Source of the DNA: Salipiger bermudensis
GTDB taxonomy: Bacteria > Pseudomonadota > Alphaproteobacteria > Rhodobacterales > Rhodobacteraceae
Assembly: GCF_019801965.1 (NCBI RefSeq)
Contig: NZ_JAHVIA010000009.1
Location: 62,001-126,000 of the forward strand
Direction: 5' to 3'
Length of the DNA stretch: 64,000 nucleotides
Positions within the stretch are counted from its first letter, which is position 1. Each line of letters begins with the position of its first letter. The notes under the pieces were generated by a model. The model ran no database searches. It was not told the origin of the DNA and was given only the letters and a program-made list of their open reading frames with translations. Both the position numbers and the translations under genes were made by a program. Shown here in pieces: positions 42,228 to 49,752 of this stretch.

Positions 42228-44153
42228 TCAGCCCTCCGGCGTATACCAGATCGGCGAGGTGAAAGCGCGATCCTGCACGGTCATGGCCGTGCCCTCGGGC
42301 ATCTCCACACCGAAATAGACCGCGTCATAGGCGGTCCAGCGCGGCGATGGGATCTGGATCACGCGCACGTAGTAATACGCCCGCTGCGCTGGGTCGAATT
42401 CCGGGTCTTCCCACCAGCCGCTCAGGACGGCGCGACCGATGTCGTTGGTATAGGTCGCGGTGGTGAGATCGACGGTGTTGCCGACATCCCCGGCACAGGC
42501 GCCGTCCACGATGTCGCGGTCGGCACAGGCGACGTCGTAGATCCGCTCCTTGGTGGCACCGGTGTCGTCGATCCAGCCCTTGATGATCTGGACGCGATCG
42601 AGGTTGGCGCCGTCGGGATCGCGCAGGGCGCGGACGAGGAAGCGCGGCGCCGCGCCGTCGGGACCGGGCCGCAGGTCGCCGCCCATCGGGACGCCGCGCG
42701 CGTAGCCCTCCTTGGCGAAATCGGGCAGGTTCACCTCGGTCTCTTCGAAGTCCCATCCGCCGAACACGCGGACCCGCAGACGGGTGCCGCTGGTGGCGAA
42801 GACCTCGCGCCGCTTCATCGCATCCCAGATCGCTTCACGGGTGTTTTCCGTCGCCCAGACCGCTGCGAGGCCGGAGGCGCCCATGTCGCGGTCGTAGATG
42901 GAGAAGCGCGGATCGACGGCGCTCTCGATGAAGACGCCATCCTTCCGGTGAAGGCCGGGTTCGACGTAGTAGATCTTGCCGAACCAGTTTTCCTCCCGCG
43001 TCGAGGAGATGGCGTTGTGGTTGTCCGTCGAGCCGATCATGCCGAACTTGAACGGGTTGACGCCAAGCCGCGCCTCTTCCGCCATGCCGAGCTTCAGAGC
43101 CTCGCGCGCATACTCGGTCTTCAGCATGCCGGGTTCCTTGGCCACCGTCCCGGTCAGGTTCGACGCATCCATCAGCTCGAAATCCGCAAACGCATCATCG
43201 GGCGACAGCAGCGGGTGCGCCTCGCCGGTGCCCTTGGACTGGGTGACCTCCAGCAGCGGCTCGTAGCGCGCGCGCTTCGTCGCGTAGTCCGCGTCGAACG
43301 GCTCGCCATCGAAGGTTTCGAGCATGAACATCATGCCGTTGGACAGGTTGCCATTGTGCGGGATCGCCAGCACCCGGCCGCCGGTGTTCTGCTCGTAATC
43401 GCCAAGATATTGCCAGAGGTCTTCCGGGTCATCGCTGTTGAAGGCCGAGAACGGCACGACCTGCCGGGTCCTGTCCGCATTGTCGCGGAAAATGACGTTG
43501 CGGTGCAGGTTGTTGCTGCCGGGACCGGAGGTCCACTCGTATCCGATGAAGGCGGTGAACACACCGGGCTCGTTGTAGCGCTCGGCGTTCTCGATCACCT
43601 TGTCCCAGACCCGGATTTGCATCTCGGGGCTGTCGATGGGATCCTTGCCCTCGGCATTCGCCGCGCTCCATTCGTAGGCGGCATCCAGCCCCGTCCCGGC
43701 CTGGAAATAGTCGTACCAGCGGCGTCCGACTTCCGTGTCCAGCAAGATCGGATCGCCGCGATCGAGGTAATCCGCGATGCCGAGATTTTCCGCGTGATCG
43801 GCGACAACCACGAAGTCGAGCGGGCGGATCAGTTTGAACCGCTGGCCGCTCTGGCTTTCCACCTCCTCGCCCCGCGCCACCCGATAGGCGGCGTCTGGCC
43901 CGAGGGTTGCCCCTGCCATGCCGGCATCTGCCGACCAGGAGGTGTGCAGATGGGTATCACCGAAATAGACGTTTTGCGGGAAGTGCTCATCGACGTAGGG
44001 CGAATAGGGTGTGTCGGGGGTGGCGACCCTGTCTTCGCTCAGGGTGAATTCCTGCGCCTGCGCGCAGGTGAGGCTTGCAGCGAATGCGGTGGCGGCGATC
44101 GTCCAGGAAACTGACAGGGTCGTGCTGCGGGTTTGGAAACGCGTGAGCTTCAT
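42228..44153 (-). CDS. Exported DUF3604 (PHP-like metal-dependent) protein
   Basis: A 641-residue protein with a signal peptide (about 1-34, ending CAQAQ). The metal-binding pattern of PHP-type phosphoesterases is visible: FGDTHLHTSWSADAG (HxH), FVVVADHAENLG, NGNLSNG and GSTDNHNA. DUF3604 proteins are common in marine bacteria but have no settled function. It lies alone, convergent with fba, and interrupts the erythritol locus, so it is likely a later insertion or an independent unit. Confidence 0.82.
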   Translation of the reverse strand: MKLTRFQTRSTTLSVSWTIAATAFAASLTCAQAQEFTLSEDRVATPDTPYSPYVDEHFPQNVYFGDTHLHTSWSADAGMAGATLGPDAAYRVARGEEVESQSGQRFKLIRPLDFVVVADHAENLGIADYLDRGDPILLDTEVGRRWYDYFQAGTGLDAAYEWSAANAEGKDPIDSPEMQIRVWDKVIENAERYNEPGVFTAFIGYEWTSGPGSNNLHRNVIFRDNADRTRQVVPFSAFNSDDPEDLWQYLGDYEQNTGGRVLAIPHNGNLSNGMMFMLETFDGEPFDADYATKRARYEPLLEVTQSKGTGEAHPLLSPDDAFADFELMDASNLTGTVAKEPGMLKTEYAREALKLGMAEEARLGVNPFKFGMIGSTDNHNAISSTREENWFGKIYYVEPGLHRKDGVFIESAVDPRFSIYDRDMGASGLAAVWATENTREAIWDAMKRREVFATSGTRLRVRVFGGWDFEETEVNLPDFAKEGYARGVPMGGDLRPGPDGAAPRFLVRALRDPDGANLDRVQIIKGWIDDTGATKERIYDVACADRDIVDGACAGDVGNTVDLTTATYTNDIGRAVLSGWWEDPEFDPAQRAYYYVRVIQIPSPRWTAYDAVYFGVEMPEGTAMTVQDRAFTSPIWYTPEG

Positions 44154-44268
44154 GGACTGACCTCAGGATTATATCAGAAATACGCAGTGCAACCCCAAGG
44201 AGTATCGCATGCGGTTTCCGAGAATTGAAGCTTTCGATCGAAACTGTTCGGCGCTCCAGTGTCGGCGC

Positions 44269-44535
44269 TCAATAATGGAACCGGCACTGCGCGATCTCGA
44301 GCACCTGCGCCGTGCCCTCGCCGCGGACGCGGTAGACCAGCCGGTGCTCGCGGGTGATGCGGCGGGACCACCAGCCGCTCAGGTCACCCTTGAGCGGCTC
44401 GGGCTTGCCGGTGCCGTCATAGGGGTGGCGGCGGCATTCCTCGATCAGCTTGTTGAGCCGCTTCAAGCCCTGCCGGTCGGTGTCCTGCCAGTGGCGGTGC
44501 TCGGCCCAGGCCTTACTTGAGAACGTAATCTTCAT
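44269..44535 (-). CDS. yoeB: YoeB-family mRNA-interferase toxin
   Basis: An 88-residue type II toxin: KITFSSKAWAEHRHWQDTD, then RLNKLIEECRRHPYDGTGKPEPLKGDLSGWWSRRITREHRLVYRV and the C-terminal QCRFHY. The catalytic Glu/Arg/His (E of IEE, R of SRRI, H of the C-terminal CRFHY) match YoeB, which cleaves mRNA at the ribosome. Its start overlaps the antitoxin gene by 23 bp. Confidence 0.95.
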   Translation of the reverse strand: MKITFSSKAWAEHRHWQDTDRQGLKRLNKLIEECRRHPYDGTGKPEPLKGDLSGWWSRRITREHRLVYRVRGEGTAQVLEIAQCRFHY

Positions 44536-44782
44536 CGACGCGCTCGACCTCGAGACCCTCACCCGCATCGAACTCGGCAATGGAGGCACGCAGGCGGGCG
44601 GCGTTGCGCGGCGAGGACAGCAGGTAGAGCGTGGTCTGGATCGCGTCCCACTCTTCCTGCGCCACCATCACCACGCCCTCGCGGCCGGTGCGGGTGATGA
44701 CCAGCTCCTCGCGGTCCTCGACCACCTTGTCGAGCGCCTTGGCGAGGCCGTTGCGGGCGTCTGTATAGGTCATGACATTCAT
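44513..44782 (-). CDS. yefM: YefM-family antitoxin
   Basis: An 89-residue Phd/YefM antitoxin: MTYTDARNGLAKALDKVVEDREELVITR is the DNA-binding fold, followed by the toxin-wrapping C-terminal part (EWDAIQTTLYLLSSPRNAARL, then an acidic tail). GGAGGGATC precedes ATG 44782. A TGTACA operator core lies upstream at 44875. Confidence 0.95.
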   Translation of the reverse strand: MNVMTYTDARNGLAKALDKVVEDREELVITRTGREGVVMVAQEEWDAIQTTLYLLSSPRNAARLRASIAEFDAGEGLEVERVDEDYVLK

Positions 44783-44874
44783 GGCGATCCCTCCCGGAGC
44801 CGGTGTTGCGCCACGCGCCGGACGGGCTGGTCGGGGCAGGGGCGCTGCGGTCTCGATTGATATGGTCAGAATCC

Positions 44875-44880
44875 TGTACA
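44875..44880. promoter_or_regulatory. TGTACA core of the yefM-yoeB operator
   Basis: YefM homologues bind TGTACA hexamers. This one lies 93 bp before the yefM start in an AT-richer patch (TTGATATGG...TGTACATGTCAA) that also has the best promoter-like sequence. Confidence 0.5.
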
Positions 44881-44936
44881 TGTCAAGGGCCGGCGCGGGC
44901 CGCTGGCCCGTGCCGGGGCGGGGGAGTGGCATGAGA

Positions 44937-44959
44937 AAGGGGGCCGCGCGGGCCCCCTT
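44937..44959 (-). terminator. Terminator of the erythritol ABC importer operon
   Basis: A 9-bp perfect stem AAGGGGGCC/GGCCCCCTT with 5-nt loop, followed on the minus strand by TCTC, 26 bp after the binding-protein gene. Confidence 0.75.
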
Positions 44960-44984
44960 CCTGTCGCTGCGTTCAGACGGTCGA

Positions 44985-45935
44985 TCAGGAGGATTGCTCG
45001 AGCGTGAAGGCGGCGGTGTAGTTCTCGACATTGCTGGCGTCGATCAGCAGGCAGTCGAAGAGCTGCTTCTCCTCGGCGACCTTGAGCTCGCCGGTGTTGA
45101 TGAAGTGATCCGCCTGGCGCACCGCTTCCTCGGCGAAGATCGCCACCGGCTGCAGCACGGTGTAGGTCAGCTCGCCGGCCTTGACCGCGTCGACCGCGTC
45201 TGGGGAGCCGTCGAAGCCGCCGACGATCATGCCGTCGAGCTGGCCGGCTTCCTTGAGTGCCGCGATGGCGCCGAGGGCCATCTCGTCATTGCCGGAGATC
45301 ACGCCCTTGATGTCGGGGTTGGCCTGCAGCATCGACTGCATCTTGGAATAGCCCTGGGTGCGGTCCCAGTTGGCGACTTCCTGCGCCTTCTTCTCGAGGT
45401 CGGGATACTGGCTCAGCACGGTCTCGAAGCCGTTCGAGCGGGTCTGGGCATTGTTGTCGGAGGGGGCGCCGAAGAGCTCGACATAGGAGCCCTCGCCGCC
45501 GATCGCCTCGACCCAGGCCATCGCGCCGAGCGCCGCGCCCTGGGCGTTGTTCGAGACGAGCTGCGCCTTGGCGAGGCCGGACTGGTTGATCTCGGCGTTG
45601 ACGATGAACACCGGGATGCCGGCCTCGACCGCCTTCTTCACCGCGCCGACCGAGCCGTCGGCATTGGCCGGGTCGAGGATGATGGCCTTGGCCTGGTTGG
45701 TGATTGCGGTGTCGACGAGATTGCTCTCGGTGTTGGTGTCGCCCTTGTGGGCGGCGACGTTGGCCTCGTAGCCCAGCTCCTCGGCGGTGGCCTTGGCGAC
45801 CTCGCCCTCGGTGAACCAGTAGGGGTTCGAGGGATCGTTGACGATGATCGAGATCAGGCCGTCGGCCATCGCGGCCTGTGCCATGAGCGGCAGGGCGGCG
45901 ACGGTGGCGAGGATTGTGCGGCGGGTGAGTTTCAT
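44985..45935 (-). CDS. eryG: ABC transporter sugar/polyol-binding protein (EryG-like)
   Basis: A 316-residue periplasmic-binding protein of the ribose/LacI-like type with a signal peptide (about 1-24, ending AAMADG). Domain features are IIVNDPSNPYWFTEGEVAKATAEELGYEANVA, AIILDPANADGSVGAVKKAVEAGIPVFIVNAEI and VISGNDEMALGAIAALKEAG. It is the last gene of the importer operon, after two hairpins at 45966-46017. Erythritol as ligand is inferred from the adjacent eryABCD. Confidence 0.88.
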   Translation of the reverse strand: MKLTRRTILATVAALPLMAQAAMADGLISIIVNDPSNPYWFTEGEVAKATAEELGYEANVAAHKGDTNTESNLVDTAITNQAKAIILDPANADGSVGAVKKAVEAGIPVFIVNAEINQSGLAKAQLVSNNAQGAALGAMAWVEAIGGEGSYVELFGAPSDNNAQTRSNGFETVLSQYPDLEKKAQEVANWDRTQGYSKMQSMLQANPDIKGVISGNDEMALGAIAALKEAGQLDGMIVGGFDGSPDAVDAVKAGELTYTVLQPVAIFAEEAVRQADHFINTGELKVAEEKQLFDCLLIDASNVENYTAAFTLEQSS

Positions 45936-45965
45936 GGTTTGGGGTCCTCCCGTTGGGTTTTGGAA

Positions 45966-46017
45966 CTGCCGGAGGTTCCGGCAGAGGGGTTCGGGTGCGG
46001 GGTCTCCTCGCCCCGCA
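45966..46017 (-). promoter_or_regulatory. Two intercistronic hairpins upstream of eryG
   Basis: CTGCCGG/CCGGCAG (45966-45984, 5-nt loop) and TGCGGGG/CCCCGCA (45996-46017, 8-nt loop) lie in the 93-bp gap before the binding-protein gene. They could stabilise that message against decay and raise receptor levels above the membrane parts. Confidence 0.5.
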
Positions 46018-46028
46018 TCCGCGAAATC

Positions 46029-47063
46029 TCAGCGGCCGGTGCGGCCGTATTGCAGGCTGTTGAGCAGCACGGCGAGCACGATCACGGCACCGGTGAAGAC
46101 GGTCTGCCAGTAGGCCGAGACGCCGATGATCACGAGACCGTCGCTCAGGAAGCCGATGACGAAGGCGCCGAGCATGGTGCCGCGGACGTTGCCACGACCG
46201 CCGGTGAGGGCGGCACCGCCGATCACCACCGCGGCAATGGCGGTGAGCTCGTAGGTCGTCCCGGCAGTGGGGCCGGCGGAGGTCAGCTGCGAGCTCAGCA
46301 CGAGGCCGGCGATGGCGGCGCAGATGCCCGAGAGCACGTAGACCGAGACCTTGACCTTGCGGGTCGGCACGCCGGAGAGCTCGGCGGCGCGCTCGTTGCC
46401 GCCCGAGGCGTAGAGCCAGCGGCCGAAGGCGGTGCGGGCCAGCACGAGGCCCACGGTCAGCGCCACCAACGCCAGCACGATGACCCCGATGGGCACGCCG
46501 CCGATGCGGTTGAAGCCGAGCCAGTCGAAGCCGGTATTGCCCAAGGCGGCGTCGCCGCCGAGGTTGTTGTAGGTCAGGCCGTTGGTCATCAGGAGCGCCA
46601 CGCCGCGGGCGACGTAGAGCATGCCGAGCGTGGCCACGAAGGCGGGCACGTTGAAGAAGGCGATGAGCACGCCGTTGATCGCGCCGACGAAGGCGCCGAG
46701 GCAGATGGTCAGCAGCACCACCGCCCAGACCGGCGGGTAGAGGATGACGCCGGCGGCCGGGATTTCGACGCCCTGCATCAGGTAGCCTGCGACCACCCCC
46801 GAAAGCCCCAGCGTGGAGCCCACCGAGAGGTCGATGCCGCCGTTGAGGATCACCAGCAGCATGCCGATGGCCAGCAGGCCGAATATCGCCACGTGGCTCG
46901 ACATGATCAGGAAGTTGCCGACGCTGAAATAGACCGGCGACAGGATCGAGAACACGATGATGATCGCCACGAGGGCGAAGAAGGCGCGGCCTTCGAGAAG
47001 GATCTTTCCGATATTCATGCTGCTGCCACCCGTTGTCGGCTTGGAAGTCGTGATGTCCGCCAT
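46029..47063 (-). CDS. eryF: ABC transporter permease (EryF-like)
   Basis: A 344-residue RbsC-type permease with about ten membrane helices; LVILNGGIDLSVGSTLGLSGVVAGYLM and the coupling region ELTAIAAVVIGGAALTGGRGNVRGTMLGAFVIG are characteristic. GGAGG precedes ATG 47063. It follows the ATPase gene by 11 bp and homodimerises in known relatives. Confidence 0.9.
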   Translation of the reverse strand: MADITTSKPTTGGSSMNIGKILLEGRAFFALVAIIIVFSILSPVYFSVGNFLIMSSHVAIFGLLAIGMLLVILNGGIDLSVGSTLGLSGVVAGYLMQGVEIPAAGVILYPPVWAVVLLTICLGAFVGAINGVLIAFFNVPAFVATLGMLYVARGVALLMTNGLTYNNLGGDAALGNTGFDWLGFNRIGGVPIGVIVLALVALTVGLVLARTAFGRWLYASGGNERAAELSGVPTRKVKVSVYVLSGICAAIAGLVLSSQLTSAGPTAGTTYELTAIAAVVIGGAALTGGRGNVRGTMLGAFVIGFLSDGLVIIGVSAYWQTVFTGAVIVLAVLLNSLQYGRTGR

Positions 47064-47074
47064 GATGGCCTCCC

Positions 47075-48616
47075 TCAGTGGTGCACGGCTTCGCCAGAGG
47101 CGGCCATGATCTGTTCCTTGGTTGCGGTGTGGTCGAACTCGGCGGCGATGCGGCCCCGGTGCATGACGACGATGCGGTGGGCGATGCTCAGGCATTCTCC
47201 GACCTCGGAGGTGGTGTAGACCACCGCCAGGCCGCGCTGCTTCGCGGTCTCGGCCAGAAGCTTGAAGACCTCGGCCTTGGCGCCGATGTCGATGCCGCGC
47301 GACGGCTCGTCGAGCAGGATGACCTCGGGCCGGGTGGCGAGCATCTTGCCGATCACCACCTTCTGCTGGTTGCCGCCCGAGAGCGAGCCGATCATCGCGC
47401 CGCCGCCATCGGTCTTGACGGTGACCTCGCGGATCGAGGTCTCGATCACGGCGCGCTCGGCCTTGCGCGAGGTGAAGAGCCCGCGGGTGAAGGCGCCGAT
47501 CGAGGCCAGCGACAGGTTCTGGCCGACGGTCATGGTCTGCACCAGCCCGTCGCGCTGCCGGTCCTCGGGGACCAGCACCAGGCCGGCCTCTATGCGCTGT
47601 GCGATCGACAGGCGCGAGACGTCCTGCCCGTGCAGCCTGACCGCGCCGCCGCTGGCGGCGAGGCGGCCTGCGGCGCATTCCATCATCTCGGTGCGCCCGG
47701 CGCCCATCAGCCCGTAGATGCAGACGATCTCGCCGGCCTTGACGGAAAGGCTCATGTGGTCGACCACCAGCCCGTGGCCCGAGGGATCGGGCACGCAGAG
47801 CTCTTCGATCGAGAGGGCAGGGGCCCCCATCTCGCTTTCGGGCGGGCTACCGAGGTCGAAATTCTCGCCGACCATGTTGCGCACGATCCACTCGAGATCG
47901 ATCTCGGCGCGCGGTGCCCAGGCGGTCATCTCGCCGTCGCGCAGCACCACCGCGTGATCGGTCACCTCGAGCGCCTCCTCGAGATGGTGCGAGATGTAGA
48001 CGATGCTGACACCCTTGGCGGTCAGGTCGTTGATCACCTTGAACAGCACCTCGACCTCGGAGGCCGAGAGCGCCGAGGTCGGCTCGTCCATGATCAGGAT
48101 GCGCGAGCGGGCCTGAAGGGCGCGGGCGATCTCGACGATCTGCTGCTGACCGAGGCGCAGCTCCTCGACCGGGGTCAGCGGATCGATGTCTTCCTCGAGC
48201 TCTTCCATCAGGGCGCGGGTGACGCGCTCTTCCTCGGCGAAATCGACACCGCGCGCGGTGCGGATCTCGCGGCCCATGAAGATGTTGTCGCGGACGTTGA
48301 GATTGGGGGCCAGCGCCAGCTCCTGGTGGATGATCGAGATGCCCTGCGCCAGCGCGTCATTGGCGCCGCTGAAAGTCACCGGCTGGCCATCGAGCAGGAT
48401 CTGCCCGGAGGTCGGTGTCACGATACCCGAGAGGATCTTCATCAGGGTCGACTTGCCGGCGCCGTTCTCGCCGAAGAGCGTGGTGACCTGGCCGCGGTGG
48501 ATGTCGAAATTGACGCCCTTGAGCGCCTTCACCGCGCCGTAATGCTTGGCGACGTGGCGGGCCGACATCACGACCTCGCCGGTGGCGCCGGGACGGATGG
48601 CCTGCTGCACGGTCAT
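47075..48616 (-). CDS. eryE: ABC transporter ATP-binding protein, two-domain (EryE-like)
   Basis: A 513-residue RbsA/MglA-type ATPase with two nucleotide-binding domains. The first has Walker A GENGAGKST, a LRLGQQQIVEIARAL signature and Walker B RILIMDEPTSALS. The second has a degenerate A loop (GLMGAGRTEM), LSGGNQQKVVIGKML and VILLDEPSRGID, as usual for this class. Its start overlaps the DUF2291 gene stop by 4 bp. Confidence 0.93.
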   Translation of the reverse strand: MTVQQAIRPGATGEVVMSARHVAKHYGAVKALKGVNFDIHRGQVTTLFGENGAGKSTLMKILSGIVTPTSGQILLDGQPVTFSGANDALAQGISIIHQELALAPNLNVRDNIFMGREIRTARGVDFAEEERVTRALMEELEEDIDPLTPVEELRLGQQQIVEIARALQARSRILIMDEPTSALSASEVEVLFKVINDLTAKGVSIVYISHHLEEALEVTDHAVVLRDGEMTAWAPRAEIDLEWIVRNMVGENFDLGSPPESEMGAPALSIEELCVPDPSGHGLVVDHMSLSVKAGEIVCIYGLMGAGRTEMMECAAGRLAASGGAVRLHGQDVSRLSIAQRIEAGLVLVPEDRQRDGLVQTMTVGQNLSLASIGAFTRGLFTSRKAERAVIETSIREVTVKTDGGGAMIGSLSGGNQQKVVIGKMLATRPEVILLDEPSRGIDIGAKAEVFKLLAETAKQRGLAVVYTTSEVGECLSIAHRIVVMHRGRIAAEFDHTATKEQIMAASGEAVHH

Positions 48617-49254
48617 TGCACCGTGACCTCGACCGGGGTGATCAGCCACATTTTCGGATTGATCAGCTTGAAGGCGCCGATGACGGTCATCTGCTTGCCG
48701 GTCAGGGCGGAGGTGTCGATGCCCTCGAGAACGGCGGCCTTCATGGCGCGGTTGATGCCGGCGCCGGCATCCTGGTATTCGATCTGGTTCTTGAATTCGC
48801 CGAAGGCGATGTCGCCCGGGGCGTCGCGCAGATCGGTGCCGTTGATCGCCGGGCCGGTCTGGACCCGGATGCGGACCCCGTCGACGCCCTCGACCGCGAC
48901 ATCGTAGATCCCGCCCTTGCCCTCGCCGACGGTGCCGGTGAGGCGCACCGGCAGCACCGGCATGGCACCGCCGGTGCCGTATTGCGCGGCGGCGGCCGCC
49001 TTGTCCTCGGCCAAGGCAGCGGCCAGCGTCGCCGCATCGACGGCGCGGGCGCTGATGTCGTCGCGGATGCGGGGGAACTGCTCGGCGCCGTAGGCATCGG
49101 GCGAGAAGCCGGCGACGCGGGTGTCCTGCTCTGAGCCGATGGTCACGACGGTGGTGTCGAGCGCCATCGCGGCCACCACGCAGAGCGCCACGGCGCCGAG
49201 GATCAGGCCCCGCCGTCCGACACGCGGTTTGATCGAAATCTCGCTGGCACTCAT
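48613..49254 (-). CDS. DUF2291 membrane-anchored protein of the polyol importer operon
   Basis: A 213-residue protein with one N-terminal hydrophobic segment (about 17-33) and an exported body rich in beta structure; the GFSPDAYGAEQFPRIR motif and NQIEYQDAGAGINRAMK near the C-terminus identify DUF2291. Such genes accompany RbsC-type sugar importers in alphaproteobacteria, but the role is unknown. It is the first gene of the operon, divergent from eryA. Confidence 0.82.
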   Translation of the reverse strand: MSASEISIKPRVGRRGLILGAVALCVVAAMALDTTVVTIGSEQDTRVAGFSPDAYGAEQFPRIRDDISARAVDAATLAAALAEDKAAAAAQYGTGGAMPVLPVRLTGTVGEGKGGIYDVAVEGVDGVRIRVQTGPAINGTDLRDAPGDIAFGEFKNQIEYQDAGAGINRAMKAAVLEGIDTSALTGKQMTVIGAFKLINPKMWLITPVEVTVQ

Positions 49255-49549
49255 GCCCGTCGCTCCTCCCGTCGGGCCCCGTTCTCGGGGCCGGTTGATC
49301 CGTTGCGGGAGGGGGCTGGACAGATCCGGGCAAAGCCTCTCCGGCGGCCTTCGCGGGGCAAAGGCCGGGCAGCGGCGCCCGGATGAGATCCGATGTGGCC
49401 AGACCGGGGTCTGGGCCGTGATCCTCCCGTTTCGCGAGAGCCCCGGTGATCCGGCGATTCTCCCGCTACGACGCTGAACCCTCTGTTTCGCCAGCCTTTT
49501 CCTCCGAATGGTTGGCGAGGGTGTTTGCGTCGCTGTCCTCACCTTAGAT

Positions 49550-49580
49550 GAAATAAATTACGATGGAAGTAAAAAATTAC
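49550..49580. promoter_or_regulatory. Direct-repeat operator candidate between the importer operon and eryA
   Basis: GAAATAAATTAC (49550-49561) and GTAAAAAATTAC (49569-49580) agree in 10 of 12 positions and are 19 bp apart, about two helical turns. They form the only AT-rich island of the 490-bp divergent region 49255-49744, most of which is GC-rich and featureless. EryD or the DeoR regulator are likely ligands. Confidence 0.5.
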
Positions 49581-49692
49581 ACTCGACATGATGCGCCGCG
49601 CCGGTATGGTTGAGGGCGTTCCCCGGGTGTTGCCCGGTGGAATCGCCGCGTCGGCAGGAGGAGCCGGCGGCATCTGGAAAGGGAGGAGCGGC

Positions 49693-49752
49693 ATGGCGCA
49701 GCGGCATTGCCCGGCCGGTCAGACGCATCGTGAGGCGGTGCGGCATGGCTGA
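49693..49752 (+). CDS. Putative 19-residue leader peptide overlapping eryA
   Basis: ATG 49693 follows a strong GGGAGGAG and opens a 19-codon frame (MAQRHCPAGQTHREAVRHG) that ends with TGA at 49750-49752, within the first codons of eryA in another frame. eryA itself has only a weak site (GAGG). The arrangement looks like translational coupling through a leader peptide. It is supported only by position and ribosome binding site. Confidence 0.4.
   Translation: MAQRHCPAGQTHREAVRHG

Noticed and set aside
44174-44371. 65-codon frame downstream of DUF3604/yoeB on the minus strand
   Set aside because: It overlaps the yoeB coding end in another frame and has no ribosome binding site or recognisable content.
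44772-48907. Two long plus-strand frames across the ABC importer region
   Set aside because: Both are antisense to the binding protein, permease and ATPase genes, which carry clear motifs on the minus strand.
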